Shown: positions 1-10,825 of the stretch, piece by piece | Numbering within the stretch: the first letter of the stretch is position 1 | Layout of the letters: each line of letters opens with the position of its first letter | Source of the DNA: Pseudomonas psychrophila | Lineage (GTDB): Bacteria; Pseudomonadota; Gammaproteobacteria; Pseudomonadales; Pseudomonadaceae | Assembly (NCBI RefSeq): GCF_001043005.1 | Contig: NZ_JYKZ01000001.1 | Location: 1-64,000, forward strand | Length of the DNA: 64,000 bases | Direction: 5' to 3' | Program-made: the position numbers and the translations under genes | Notes under the pieces: model-generated | Databases searched by the model: none | The model's input: only the letters and a program-made list of their open reading frames with translations | Told to the model about the DNA's origin: nothing

Positions 1-34
1 TGTGGGATCTGTACCTTTGCAGCTACCCTTTGGG

Positions 35-71
35 CAGGCTTGAGCGCGGTGCAAAACGCGTCTCAAGCCTG
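35..71. other. Hairpin at window edge
   Basis: A 10-base inverted repeat (CAGGCTTGAG at 35-44, CTCAAGCCTG at 62-71), extended by CGCG at 45-48 and 57-60 with one bulged base. There is no T-run after it, so it is not a standard intrinsic terminator. It lies just beyond the 3' end of cysG and may belong to the neighbouring element suspected at 75-122. Confidence 0.4.
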
Positions 72-74
72 TAA

Positions 75-122
75 ATGTGTAAACGATGTACCCGGTTAGA
101 TGTGTAAAGGATGTACCGGTCT
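75..122. repeat. Two tandem 23-bp repeats, possible insertion-sequence end
   Basis: Two nearly identical units, 75-97 and 100-122, share the core ATGTGTAAA(C/G)GATGTACC and repeat with a 25-bp period. Repeated short end sequences of this type occur at the termini of IS21-like and related insertion sequences, where the transposase binds. No transposase is in view because the window starts here. The assignment is an inference from the repeat pattern alone. Confidence 0.35.
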
Positions 123-139
123 CTACAGAGAGGGCAGCG

Positions 140-1534
140 TCAGACCTGCGACTGAGCGCCTTCAAACCACTTCAGCTTCTCACGCAGCAATACCACTTCG
201 CCCACGATCACCAGCGTCGGCGCATGAACTTCATGCTCCGCTACCATTGCTGGCAAGTCAGCCAGGGTGCCCGTAAACACGCGCTGGTTGGACGTAGTGC
301 CCTGCTGAATCAAAGCAGCCGGGGTATCTGGCGAACGACCATGCTTGATCAGTTCTTCGCAGATGATCGGCAAACCCACCAGGCCCATGTAGAACACCAG
401 CGTCTGCGCCGGGGAGACCAGATCGCTCCAGGGCAAATTGCTGGTGCCGTCTTTCAGGTGACCCGTCACGAAACGCACAGACTGCGCGTAATCACGATGG
501 GTCAGCGGAATACCGGCATAGGCCGCGCAACCGCTGGCCGCGGTGATGCCCGGCACGACCTGGAAAGGAATACCATGAGCGGCCAGCTCTTCGATCTCTT
601 CACCACCACGCCCAAAGATAAACGGATCGCCACCTTTGAGCCGGACCACGCGCTTGCCTTGCTTGGCCAGGTCGACCAATTGCTGGTTGATCTGGTCTTG
701 GGGCACGGCATGCTCGGCGCGACGCTTGCCGACATAAACGCGCTCGGCATCGCGACGGCACAGCTCAAGAATCGCCGGGGCCACCAGGCGGTCGTAGAGC
801 ACTACGTCAGCTTGCTGCATCAGTCGCAGCGCGCGGAATGTAAGCAAGTCCGGATCACCCGGCCCGGCACCTACCAGATAAACCTCACCGGTGGTGACGT
901 GCGCCTGACCATTGATTTTTGCCAACAGTAAACGCTCGGCCTCAGCGCCCTGCCCGGCCAGTTGGCGGTCGGCAATCGGACCCTGGAAAACGTCTTCCCA
1001 GAAACCGCGACGCTGCTGCACATCCGGAAACAAGCCTTTGACCCGGGCACGAAAACGAGCCGCAAGACCCGCCAACTGACCGTAGGTCGAAGGAATCCAG
1101 GTTTCGATTTTGGCGCGAATCAAGCGGGCCAGTACCGGCGCATCGCCGCCACTGGAAATGGCGATCACCAGCGGCGAGCGGTCGACAATCGCGGGGAAGA
1201 TCACGCTGCACAAGGCAGGTGCATCCACCACATTCACGGGCACACAGCGACGGTGGGCGTCAGCGGAGACTTGGGCGTTGAGTGGCTCATCGTCGGTGGC
1301 GGCAATGATCAGGACACACCCTTCAAGGTCAGTCTCGACGTAGCCGCGCAGCACCTGTTCGCCACCGCTGCTGTTTATCAACTCGCACAACTGGGGCTCT
1401 ATGGCGGGTGCGACCACCCGCAGCACGGCACCGGCATCGGCCAGCAGCCGGGATTTGCGCAAGGCAATCTCCCCACCGCCGACCACCAGTACACGGCTGC
1501 CACGCAGGTTATGAAACAGCGGCAGAAACTCCAT
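140..1534 (-). CDS. cysG: Siroheme synthase (trifunctional)
   Basis: 464 residues, the full family length. The N-terminal third is a precorrin-2 dehydrogenase/ferrochelatase module with a Rossmann GGGEIA motif at residues 19-24. From about residue 216 it is a uroporphyrinogen-III C-methyltransferase, with [11 protein letters not shown] and FGRGGEE motifs. It makes siroheme from uroporphyrinogen III in the cytoplasm for sulfite and nitrite reductases. The ATG directly follows the TAA of serS without a gap, so translation is probably coupled. It is the last gene of the minus-strand group. Confidence 0.96.
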   Translation of the reverse strand: MEFLPLFHNLRGSRVLVVGGGEIALRKSRLLADAGAVLRVVAPAIEPQLCELINSSGGEQVLRGYVETDLEGCVLIIAATDDEPLNAQVSADAHRRCVPVNVVDAPALCSVIFPAIVDRSPLVIAISSGGDAPVLARLIRAKIETWIPSTYGQLAGLAARFRARVKGLFPDVQQRRGFWEDVFQGPIADRQLAGQGAEAERLLLAKINGQAHVTTGEVYLVGAGPGDPDLLTFRALRLMQQADVVLYDRLVAPAILELCRRDAERVYVGKRRAEHAVPQDQINQQLVDLAKQGKRVVRLKGGDPFIFGRGGEEIEELAAHGIPFQVVPGITAASGCAAYAGIPLTHRDYAQSVRFVTGHLKDGTSNLPWSDLVSPAQTLVFYMGLVGLPIICEELIKHGRSPDTPAALIQQGTTSNQRVFTGTLADLPAMVAEHEVHAPTLVIVGEVVLLREKLKWFEGAQSQV

Positions 1535-3202
<1,668 letters not shown>

Positions 3203-3206
<4 letters not shown>

Positions 3207-4528
3207 GGCTTTCTCCGCTGCTTGGGGCTGGCTCGATCGAGTGCGGCGAGGTGCTTGAGCTTTTCGCCGATTTTGAGCTCAAGGCCACGAGGGACGGGCT
3301 GGTACAGGTTCAAGGGTTCCAGCTCGTCGGGGTAATAGTCCTCGCCAGCAGCATAAGCGTCTGGCTCGTCATGGGCATAACGGTATTCGTCGCCATAGCC
3401 CAGTTGCTTCATCAGTTTGGTCGGCGCGTTGCGTAAATGCAGCGGAACTTCGAGCGAACCGTATTCAGCCGCGCTGCGCAGTGCCGCCTTGAACCCCATG
3501 TACACCGCGTTGCTTTTGGGCGCGCAGGCCAGGTAGGTAATGGCCTGGGCCACCGCCAACTCGCCTTCCGGGCTGCCGAGACGCTCTTGCACGTCCCAGG
3601 CCGACAGGCACAAGCTCAATGCTCGCGGGTCGGCATTGCCGATGTCTTCACTGGCCATGCGCACGACGCGCCGGGCGATATACAACGGGTCGCAGCCGCC
3701 GTCGATCATTCGCGCAAACCAGTACAGAGCACCATCCGGGTTGGAGCCACGCACCGACTTGTGCAACGCCGAAATCTGGTCGTAAAAGGCTTCGCCGCCC
3801 TTGTCGAAGCGCCGCTGGGTATCGCCTAGCAGGTTATGCAGCAGGTCGGTGCCGATCTCGCTGTGGTCTTCGGCCAGGTCCGAGGCGTTTTCCAGCAGGT
3901 TGAGCAAGCGGCGACCATCACCGTCAGCCGCACGCAGCAAAATCTGGAAGCCCTCATCGCTGAGGGTCAAGTCACGCTTGCCCAGGCCCTTGTCTTCTGT
4001 CAGCGCACGTTGCACCAGCTTGTGCAGGGCCGCTTCGTCGAGGCTTTTAAGCACATAGACCCGTGCCCGCGACAGCAAGGCGTTGTTCAGCTCAAAGGAT
4101 GGGTTTTCGGTGGTAGCACCGATAAAGATCAGGGTGCCGTCTTCAACATAAGGCAAGAAGGCATCTTGCTGCGACTTGTTGAAGCGATGCACTTCGTCGA
4201 CAAACAGGATGGTGCGCCGGCCGTACTGGCCTGCCTGCTGCTTGGCGATTTCGACAGCCTGACGGATCTCCTTGACCCCGGCCAGCACCGCCGAAACGGT
4301 TTCAAAATGCGCATCCGACACTTCTGCCAGCAGTCTCGCCAGAGTGGTTTTACCCACCCCCGGCGGCCCCCAGAAAATCATCGAATGCAGCGCGCCCTGC
4401 TCCAGCGCTTCACGCAAGGGCTTGCCGCGAGCGAGCAGGTGTTCCTGACCGACGTACTCGTCCAGATTGGCCGCACGTAAACGGGCAGCCAGTGGTTGGG
4501 CAATCGGGGCACTTCGAAACAGATCCAT
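3203..4528 (-). CDS. rarA: Replication-associated recombination protein A (AAA+ ATPase)
   Basis: 441 residues counted from the methionine of [13 protein letters not shown], the conserved family N-terminus. The open frame extends 15 codons further into lolA. It has Walker [10 protein letters not shown] and Walker B DEVHRF followed by the MgsA C-terminal tetramerisation domain. RarA (MgsA) acts at stalled replication forks and interacts with SSB. It sits between lolA and crcB, overlapping the crcB start. Confidence 0.94.
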
Positions 4529-4556
4529 GGGCAGCGCTTGAAACCTCTTCCAGGGC

Positions 4557-5177
4557 TTATTCCTGGATGACATCAGCCCCTTTCGGGATATCGAACTTGA
4601 ATTTTGACGCAGGAATCGGCTCGTTGACCTTGACCCCGGTGAACAGGATGTTGGTGCGCTGCCCCACGCTGTCGATCAACTGCATGTCGTTGATCTTGCC
4701 GCCGCGAAAGGACAGGCGCAGGGAGTCGAACAGGGTGTCCTTGGTCTTGGGCTTAAGGGTGAAGTCCATGACGTCACCGGCTTGCTTGGAGGTGATATCG
4801 AAACTTTCACTGATTTTCGAGACGTCACCCGACAGCAACAAGGCAGGAGTCTGGGTCAGGCGCTGATCGAGTTTCTTGATCGTAACCTGCTCCAGATCCG
4901 GGTCCCAAAGCGAGACTTTCTGGCCATCGGAAACCATCAGTTGCTCTTGTGGAGCATCAGTGTGCCAGTAGAACAGTCCTGGGCGCTTGACCGACATTTC
5001 ACCTGCAGTTTCCTGCAATTGGGTGCCGCTGCCATCCAGTGTCAGCTGTGAAAAACGGGCAGTGATCGTATCGGACCCCAACAGCTGGCCAAGACGTTGC
5101 ACACTTTGCGCATCCGCTTGGGCCGAAAGCGAAGAAAAAGCCAGTACCGGTAGCAACAGCATGCTGACAAAACGCAT
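4557..5177 (-). CDS. lolA: Periplasmic outer-membrane lipoprotein carrier LolA
   Basis: 206 residues from the ATG at 5177. A second in-frame ATG lies at 5189, but a GAGG ribosome-binding site sits correctly for 5177. A signal peptide ends near the AQADA sequence (residues 19-23). LolA takes lipoproteins from LolCDE and hands them to LolB. The chain matches the Pseudomonas LolA length and the usual place between ftsK and rarA. Confidence 0.95.
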   Translation of the reverse strand: MRFVSMLLLPVLAFSSLSAQADAQSVQRLGQLLGSDTITARFSQLTLDGSGTQLQETAGEMSVKRPGLFYWHTDAPQEQLMVSDGQKVSLWDPDLEQVTIKKLDQRLTQTPALLLSGDVSKISESFDITSKQAGDVMDFTLKPKTKDTLFDSLRLSFRGGKINDMQLIDSVGQRTNILFTGVKVNEPIPASKFKFDIPKGADVIQE

Positions 5178-5215
5178 GGAGATCCTCATTGATTAGTTAG
5201 AAGCCGTGGGGCAGA

Positions 5216-7615
5216 TCAATCGCGCATCGGGGCTGGCGCCAGTACTTCGCGCGAGCCATTAGTGTTCATCGAGGTCACGACCCCGGCCATTTCCATGGAC
5301 TCAATCATTCGCGCAGCGCGGTTGTAACCGATCTTCAACTTGCGTTGTACCGCAGAAATAGAGGCACGACGGCTTTCGAGTACAAACTGTACCGCCTCGT
5401 CATAGAGCGCATCGGTTTCAGCGTCATCACTGCCTTCGCTGCCACCATCAAAGCCGCTGCCTGGTTCTTCGACACCGGCAAGGATGTCTTCGTTGTAGTC
5501 CGGCGAGCCTCGCAGCTTCCAGGCTTCGACCACGCGATGTACTTCTTCGTCAGAAACGAACGCGCCGTGTACCCGAATCGGCAAGCTGGTGCCGGGTGGC
5601 ATATAGAGCATGTCACCGTGGCCCAACAGTTGCTCGGCACCACCCTGGTCGATGATGGTGCGCGAATCGATCTTGCTCGATACCTGGAACGCCATGCGAG
5701 TCGGAATGTTGGCCTTGATCAGGCCCGTGATCACGTCCACCGACGGGCGCTGGGTGGCGAGGATCAAGTGGATACCCGCCGCACGCGCTTTCTGGGCAAT
5801 ACGGGCGATCAGCTCTTCGACCTTCTTGCCGACGATCATCATCATGTCGGCAAATTCGTCGACCACCACCACGATCGTTGGCAATTTCACCAACAGCGGC
5901 GCTTCATCGTGAATGCTTTCACGCTTGTACAACGGGTCGACCAGCGGCTCGCCAGCGTCCTGGGCATCCTTGACCTTCTGGTTGAAGCCAGCGAGGTTAC
6001 GCACGCCCATCTTGGCCATCAGCTTGTAACGACGCTCCATCTCGGCAACGCTCCAGCGCAGGGCGTTGGCAGCATCTTTCATGTCGGTCACAACCGGGCA
6101 CAGCAGATGCGGAATGCCTTCGTAGATCGACAGTTCAAGCATCTTCGGATCGATCATGATCAATTTGGCGTCTTCAGGGCCAGACTTGAACAGGATCGAC
6201 AAGATCATGGCGTTTACGCCTACGGACTTACCGGAACCGGTTGTACCGGCCACCAGCAAATGCGGCATTTTCGCCAGGTCGGTGATCACCGGCCGACCGC
6301 CGATATCGTGCCCCAAAGCCAAGGCCACCGGGGACTTGGCGTTATCGTATTCCGGAGTCGACAGCACTTCGGAGAAGCGCACAATTTGTCGGTCTTCGTT
6401 AGGGATTTCGATACCAACCGTGGTTTTGCCCGGAATAACCTCAACCACCCGCACACTGGTAACAGCCAGTGAACGCGCCAGGTCTTTGGCCAGGTTAGAA
6501 ATACGGCTGACCTTTACTCCGGCAGCAGGCTGGATTTCGTAACGGGTAATCACCGGGCCCGGATGAATCGAGTCCACCGTGACCTCAACCCCGAATTCCT
6601 TGAGCTTGATTTCAAGCAAATGGCCAACGGCCGCCAGGGATTCAGGGGAGTAATTGAGTTGCTTCTTTTCGGCCGGGTCAAGAATCGAAATCGGCGGTAA
6701 TGTGCCTTCAACCGCGCTGTCCACAAACAGCGGCGCCTGTTTCTCTTTCTGTACGCGCTTGCTTGGCTCAGGAGCCTTGGCCGGGGCCGGAGCAATGACC
6801 GCCGGCACGTGTTTTTCACGCTCGGACATGTGTTTGGTCAGGGCCTGCTCACGCTCGATCAGACGCTCTTTGGCCTTAGCCTGCTCACGCTTGTCGGAAA
6901 CGCTTGGCGCAACCACTTCATTGACCCGGTTGTCGACTTCGCGCAGCTGGGCAACAAGTTGTTTGCGCTCGTTGCGCTCGGACCACCAGCGATTGGCGGC
7001 ACCCTGGATGAGCTCAAACAGGTCCAGAGTGATTTTGCCCGTCACATCCATGACCTTGAACCATGAAAGGTCGGTAAAGACGGTCAGGCCGAACAGGAAC
7101 AACGCAATCAGCAACAGAGTGCTGCCCTGGATATTCAGCGCGTTCTTGGCCAGGTCACCCAAGCTTTCGCCCAGCGCACCGCCCGCGCCTGCAGGCAGGG
7201 CCACGGCAGAGTGAAAATGAATATGGGCCAGGGCCGCGCCCGAGATCACCAGGAAAACCAGCCCGAGCAAGCGCCACGAGAACAGCCAGCCGCTCCACTG
7301 CCAGGGCTGATGCCGCTCGCGAAAGATCTGGTAGGCCTTGACTGCCAGCAGCAACGGAAAGATGTAGGCAAAATAACCCAGCACCATAAACAGGATGTCG
7401 GCACTGTAGGAGCCGGCAGGCCCACCAAAGTTCTGCACATCCACCACACGGCTGTTATGGCTCCAGCCCGGATCGTCCTTGCTGTAGGTCAACAGGGCCA
7501 TGATCAGGAACAGGCACAGGGCGCCGATAGCGATCAATGCACCTTCCTTAAGCCGGTAGTGCAATTGCTGACGCCAGAGAGGAACTGCTTTGGGTGCTGC
7601 TGTGGATTTCTTCAA
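5216..7615 (-). CDS. ftsK: DNA translocase FtsK
   Basis: 799 residues. Four to five N-terminal membrane segments lie within about residues 25-185, then a charged linker (about 210-330), the RecA-like motor with Walker A GTTGSGKS near residues 457-464, and a C-terminal winged-helix gamma domain that reads KOPS sites (about 730-795). It couples division to chromosome dimer resolution with XerCD. The start appears to be TTG, preceded by AGGA about 11 bases upstream; no in-frame ATG fits. It is the first gene of the minus-strand group. Confidence 0.95.
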   Translation of the reverse strand: MKKSTAAPKAVPLWRQQLHYRLKEGALIAIGALCLFLIMALLTYSKDDPGWSHNSRVVDVQNFGGPAGSYSADILFMVLGYFAYIFPLLLAVKAYQIFRERHQPWQWSGWLFSWRLLGLVFLVISGAALAHIHFHSAVALPAGAGGALGESLGDLAKNALNIQGSTLLLIALFLFGLTVFTDLSWFKVMDVTGKITLDLFELIQGAANRWWSERNERKQLVAQLREVDNRVNEVVAPSVSDKREQAKAKERLIEREQALTKHMSEREKHVPAVIAPAPAKAPEPSKRVQKEKQAPLFVDSAVEGTLPPISILDPAEKKQLNYSPESLAAVGHLLEIKLKEFGVEVTVDSIHPGPVITRYEIQPAAGVKVSRISNLAKDLARSLAVTSVRVVEVIPGKTTVGIEIPNEDRQIVRFSEVLSTPEYDNAKSPVALALGHDIGGRPVITDLAKMPHLLVAGTTGSGKSVGVNAMILSILFKSGPEDAKLIMIDPKMLELSIYEGIPHLLCPVVTDMKDAANALRWSVAEMERRYKLMAKMGVRNLAGFNQKVKDAQDAGEPLVDPLYKRESIHDEAPLLVKLPTIVVVVDEFADMMMIVGKKVEELIARIAQKARAAGIHLILATQRPSVDVITGLIKANIPTRMAFQVSSKIDSRTIIDQGGAEQLLGHGDMLYMPPGTSLPIRVHGAFVSDEEVHRVVEAWKLRGSPDYNEDILAGVEEPGSGFDGGSEGSDDAETDALYDEAVQFVLESRRASISAVQRKLKIGYNRAARMIESMEMAGVVTSMNTNGSREVLAPAPMRD

Positions 7616-8023
7616 AACGGGTCTTTTCCTGCGCCTGTGGCGCGCCCAACTATTAATTGACTAATGTGACTGCAAAATACTGTTCATCATATTGAACAAG
7701 CGACACGCTCAAACGTGAAATGAAACCAGCCCTGTATTATTTTGCCAGTAGTTCCCTGCAGCATTGCTGGTGCAGTTTAGATCAGCTCAAACAGGCAGGC
7801 CATTGTACGGGTTTGAGCCGTTGATGCCATGCTGGCTCAAGGTGCGGTTCGATTCGTCCCGAAATTGGCCAGGAAGCGCCAATTTGAGCATGTATTACCT
7901 TTTGTGACAAAGACTTATACCACCGTCAAAACAGAGCTCGCATTTCACTGGCAGATCGACTGAGACCGCACTTGCGCGACAGAGTTGCAGCCGCCCTTCC
8001 CTTCTTCTGTAAGACTGATTGCC
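7616..8023. promoter_or_regulatory. Divergent ftsK/aat intergenic region with a palindrome
   Basis: 408 bases between two divergent genes. A perfect inverted repeat, TGTTCA-N6-TGAACA, lies at 7681-7698, about 65 bases upstream of ftsK, and could be an operator. It does not fit the LexA consensus. No ORF with coding character is present. From memory, Pseudomonas aeruginosa carries trxB at this place; it is absent here. Confidence 0.4.
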
Positions 8024-8704
8024 ATGCTGACCTGGTTAAAACGCGACACCCTGACATTTCCGCCCTTGGCAAAAGCCATGCGCGAACCCAATGGGCTTTT
8101 GGCCGCAGGTGGCGACTTGTCGGCAGACCGACTGATCCAGGCCTACCGTCACGGCTGTTTTCCGTGGTTCAGCGAAGGCCAGCCGATCCTTTGGTGGTCA
8201 CCCGACCCACGCACAGTGCTGTTTCCTGAAGAGCTGCACGTGTCCCGCAGCCTGGGCAAGCTGTTGCGCCAGCAGCGCTACCAAGTCAGCTTTGACCGCG
8301 ACTTTGCAGCCGTTATCAAAGCCTGCGCAGCACCTCGCGATTATGCGGACGGCACATGGATTACCGACAACATGCAAAACGCCTACATCGAACTTCACGC
8401 TCGCGGCCATGCCCATTCGGTTGAGGTCTGGGATAACGGTGAGCTAGTGGGCGGGCTGTATGGCCTGGCAATGGGCCAGCTTTTTTTTGGCGAATCGATG
8501 TTCAGCCGTGCCGACAACGCGTCAAAGTTCGGTTTTGCAACACTGGTCAAACACCTCAAGGCCTGGGGCTTTGTGCTGATTGACTGCCAGATGCCGACTG
8601 ATCACCTGCAGAGCCTGGGCGCACGTTCGATCCCGCGTCAGCAATTCGCCGATTATTTGCACCAGCACCTGGATCAACCCACAACTGCACAGTGGGTTTT
8701 ATAG
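8024..8704 (+). CDS. aat: Leucyl/phenylalanyl-tRNA--protein transferase
   Basis: 226 residues from the ATG at 8024, beginning [15 protein letters not shown] as in the family. Aat transfers Leu or Phe from aminoacyl-tRNA to N-terminal Arg or Lys, making N-degrons that ClpS delivers to ClpAP. The core [18 protein letters not shown] and the [18 protein letters not shown] segment are recognisable. It is followed 54 bases later by bpt, so the two N-degron transferases are adjacent. Confidence 0.96.
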   Translation: MLTWLKRDTLTFPPLAKAMREPNGLLAAGGDLSADRLIQAYRHGCFPWFSEGQPILWWSPDPRTVLFPEELHVSRSLGKLLRQQRYQVSFDRDFAAVIKACAAPRDYADGTWITDNMQNAYIELHARGHAHSVEVWDNGELVGGLYGLAMGQLFFGESMFSRADNASKFGFATLVKHLKAWGFVLIDCQMPTDHLQSLGARSIPRQQFADYLHQHLDQPTTAQWVL

Positions 8705-8758
8705 GCGACTTTTACACACTGGCTTACACTTAATTCAAAGATTTCCCGAGGGCCCATC

Positions 8759-9466
8759 ATGACCGAGCTGGCGCGTTTGAAGTTTTATGCCACTCAACCT
8801 CACGCTTGCAGCTACTTGCCTGATGAACAGGCCACCACGCTGTTCCTCGACCCCAGTCAGCCGATGGATGTGCAGGTTTATGCCGATTTGTCCGAGATGG
8901 GTTTTCGACGCAGTGGCGACCATCTCTATCGCCCACATTGCCTGAAGTGCGATGCCTGCACCCCGGCGCGCATTCCCGTTGCCCGGTTCAAGCCCAATCG
9001 CCAGCAAAAACGCATTTTCAAGCGCAATGCCGACTTACAGGTACGGGCTGTAAAGCCTGGTTTCACCGAAGAAAATTTTGACCTTTACCAGCGCTATATC
9101 GAGCAGCGGCATGCCGATGGCGACATGTACCCACCCAGCCGTGATCAATTTTCAACGTTCCTGGTGCGCGACCTGGCGTTCTCGAAGTTTTACGAATTTC
9201 GCCTCGATGGCCGCTTGCTGGCTGTTGCCGTCACAGACGTGCTGCCCAACGGCCTGTCTGCCGTGTACACCTTCTACGACCCCGACGAAGAGCGCCGCAG
9301 CCTGGGACGTTACGGCATTATCTGGCAAATTGCAGAAGCGCAGCGTCTGGGGCTGGATGCACTGTACTTGGGGTACTGGATCAAGAACTGCAAAAAGATG
9401 AATTACAAGACCGAATACAGGCCCATTGAGCTGCTGATTAATCAGAGATGGAGCTCTCTTGATTGA
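8759..9466 (+). CDS. bpt: Aspartate/glutamate leucyltransferase (ATE family)
   Basis: 235 residues. It belongs to the arginyltransferase-related family; the bacterial Bpt enzymes attach leucine to N-terminal Asp or Glu. The cysteine-containing N-terminal region ([12 protein letters not shown] and [14 protein letters not shown]) and the C-terminal [14 protein letters not shown] motif are typical. With aat, clpS and clpA nearby it completes the bacterial N-degron pathway. It is often annotated ate. Confidence 0.94.
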
Positions 9467-9564
9467 ACCCTTGGCTTAAACCCCATTTTTCGGGCACAAT
9501 GCACGCCGCTTTTGCCTGGCGCAGTTGCACCGGGCCATTCATTGGACACCGAGGGCTTTACTGC

Positions 9565-9783
9565 ATGTCGAAAGAAGACAGCTTCGAAATGGAAGGCACT
9601 GTCGTCGACACCCTGCCCAACACCATGTTTCGTGTGGAGTTGGAAAATGGGCACGTCGTAACCGCGCATATTTCCGGCAAGATGCGCAAGAACTACATTC
9701 GTATTCTTACCGGTGACAAAGTGCGCGTCGAGCTGACGCCCTATGACTTGAGCAAAGGGCGCATCACTTACCGCGCTCGTTAA
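9565..9783 (+). CDS. infA: Translation initiation factor IF-1
   Basis: 72 residues, start [19 protein letters not shown], a single OB-fold protein that binds the 30S A site with IF-2 and IF-3. The longer open frame upstream has no support. A strong terminator follows 13 bases after the stop. Confidence 0.97.
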
Positions 9784-9796
9784 TCAAGTCAATACA

Positions 9797-9826
9797 AAAC
9801 GCCCGGCTTTGCCGGGCGTTTTTGTT
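9797..9826 (+). terminator. Intrinsic terminator of infA
   Basis: The stem ACGCCCGGC / GCCGGGCGT with a short loop is followed by a T-rich run. Confidence 0.9.
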
Positions 9827-9856
9827 TGTCTGCGATTTGAGTCTGTACCCAGGACC

Positions 9857-9943
9857 TGTGGGAGCGGGCTTGCCCGCGATGCAAGCTGCGCGATATTCCA
9901 GCTTAACCGCAGTGCTGCCATCGCGAGCAAGCCCGCTCCCACA
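9857..9943. repeat. REP-type inverted pair (GGGCTTG variant)
   Basis: Two inverted copies of the Pseudomonas element TGTGGGAGCGGGCTTGC (9857-9881 and 9919-9943) with about 37 bases between them, just after the infA terminator. Such pairs are mobilised by RAYT transposases, and they often mark gene ends. Confidence 0.9.
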
Positions 9944-10116
9944 AGGTGTGTGTGTGGCCAGGCGAATATCCCGCACCCACAATTAGTGCTGCGCACTTCA
10001 AACTTCTATACCTGTAACTTCCCTGTCATATTAATGACCTGCTCGGCGGACCACTCCAATAACTTTCAAACTACCTGAACCGTTGCTGTACCGTACACAC
10101 TTACCGGGCTTTAAAG

Positions 10117-10145
10117 TTGACGGACCACCGCCCACTGAGTAGATT
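10117..10145 (+). promoter_or_regulatory. Candidate promoter for the mgtA leader
   Basis: TTGACG at 10117-10122 and TAGATT at 10140-10145 are spaced by 17 bases. This would start transcription near 10152, giving a leader of about 670 bases before mgtA. It is a weak consensus match. No convincing PhoP box (direct GTTTA repeats) is seen. Confidence 0.3.
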
Positions 10146-10215
10146 GCACAGGTCGGTCATTCAGGCCGCCTATAAACTTCATAAAAGAAGCCAATGGACA
10201 CAGTATCTAGTCGCT

Positions 10216-10353
10216 GTCCGGTCACCGTTAACACGGAGATCCGGACGCCCAACCCAGACATTGACGGGACTCGCCTGCACGGCGGGGTCAACTGCGCTAG
10301 AGCCTGACGCTCCAACGTAACGACCTCACCGGCAGCAGTCCGGTCACGAGGTG
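10216..10353 (+). promoter_or_regulatory. Structured RNA leader, candidate metal- or translation-sensing switch
   Basis: Four stems can be drawn. (1) GTCCGG 10216-10221 with CCGGAC 10241-10246, enclosing CCGT-TAAC-ACGG. (2) GACTCGCC 10268-10275 with GGCGGGGTC 10281-10289, one bulge. (3) GAGC 10300-10303 with GCTC 10109+200 (10109-10112 offset: 10309-10312). (4) ACCTC-ACCGG 10323-10332 with CCGGT-CAC-GAGGT 10340-10352. Stem 4 buries the GAGG ribosome-binding site (10348-10351) of the next ORF. The 9-mer TCCGGTCAC occurs at both 10217-10225 and 10339-10347, so the upstream copy can compete for ACCGG and free the site. It matches no riboswitch I can name; the M-box and yybP-ykoY cores were not found. 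Confidence 0.5.
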
Positions 10354-10357
10354 TGTT

Positions 10358-10597
10358 ATGACCTTTAAAACCCATGTTCTACCCGGCGTTCGCGCCTTTG
10401 CCTCCAGCATGCGCGTAAAACTGTCCCGCGAGCCCACCTATGCTCGCTCGGCAAAATCCCCCTTCTCCATCCCCGTAACCGGCGTAAAACCTGCGCACCG
10501 CCAGGTGCAATGGCGCGTCAGTCCGGCCACCGGCCAACTGGAACAGCGCTGGAGCATGGCCGACTCTCAGGACCCGCAGAGTCGCTTTTTGCGCTAA
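10358..10597 (+). CDS. Small basic protein encoded upstream of mgtA
   Basis: 79 residues, no cysteine, no membrane segment, rich in Arg and Lys, with a C-terminal VQWRVSPATGQLEQRW segment that looks structured. The ribosome-binding site GAGGTG lies 4 bases before the ATG, inside the hairpin at 10323-10352. Third codon positions are mostly G or C, as in neighbouring genes, which supports real coding. I do not recognise the function. It may be a regulatory peptide of Mg2+ uptake or mainly a translated leader. Confidence 0.6.
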   Translation: MTFKTHVLPGVRAFASSMRVKLSREPTYARSAKSPFSIPVTGVKPAHRQVQWRVSPATGQLEQRWSMADSQDPQSRFLR

Positions 10598-10640
10598 GTT
10601 CCACCCCATTAAAACAGTTATTAATGAACTGGAGTTCCTT

Positions 10641-10679
10641 ATGGAAGAAGCCAGTAGCTACCCGCTGCGCGAGTATTAA
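10641..10679 (+). CDS. Twelve-residue leader peptide ORF before mgtA
   Basis: Encodes MEEASSYPLREY. A GGAG ribosome-binding site (10631-10634) lies 6 bases before the ATG. The codons for Pro-Leu-Arg overlap the 5' arm of a perfect 9-bp hairpin (10661-10697). The acidic start followed by a proline recalls the enterobacterial MgtL leader peptide, where low Mg2+ or proline slows or destabilises the ribosome and changes mgtA transcription. The resemblance is in layout, not sequence. Confidence 0.5.
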   Translation: MEEASSYPLREY

Positions 10680-10697
10680 TTACCTCACCGCAGCGGG
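10661..10697 (+). promoter_or_regulatory. Attenuator-like hairpin overlapping the 12-codon ORF
   Basis: CCCGCTGCG at 10661-10669 pairs perfectly with CGCAGCGGG at 10689-10697 across a 19-base loop. A ribosome on the 12-codon ORF covers the 5' arm. No T-run follows, so control by Rho or by translation is more likely than intrinsic termination. Confidence 0.55.
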
Positions 10698-10750
10698 AAT
10701 ATAAAGCGCACTAAACACTTCAACTAAACCGATTGCGAAGTTTGCGACTC

Positions 10751-10794
10751 GGCATATATTGGCTCGCCTCTTAAAAGGCAAATCAACATATGCC
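10751..10794 (+). promoter_or_regulatory. Hairpin just upstream of the mgtA ribosome-binding site
   Basis: GGCATAT at 10751-10757 pairs with ATATGCC at 10788-10794, and inside it GCCT 10766-10769 pairs with AGGC 10776-10779. It ends about 20 bases before the mgtA AGGAG. Confidence 0.4.
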
Positions 10795-10825
10795 CGGTCA
10801 AGAGTTGGCGACAGGAGTACTCATC

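Noticed and set aside
10080..10357. Known Mg2+ or Mn2+ riboswitch (M-box, yybP-ykoY) before mgtA
   Set aside because: The conserved core sequences of those classes were looked for and not found; the region is reported as an unassigned leader instead.
10379..10609. Minus-strand frame opposite the 79-codon ORF
   Set aside because: The plus-strand ORF has the better ribosome-binding site and context.
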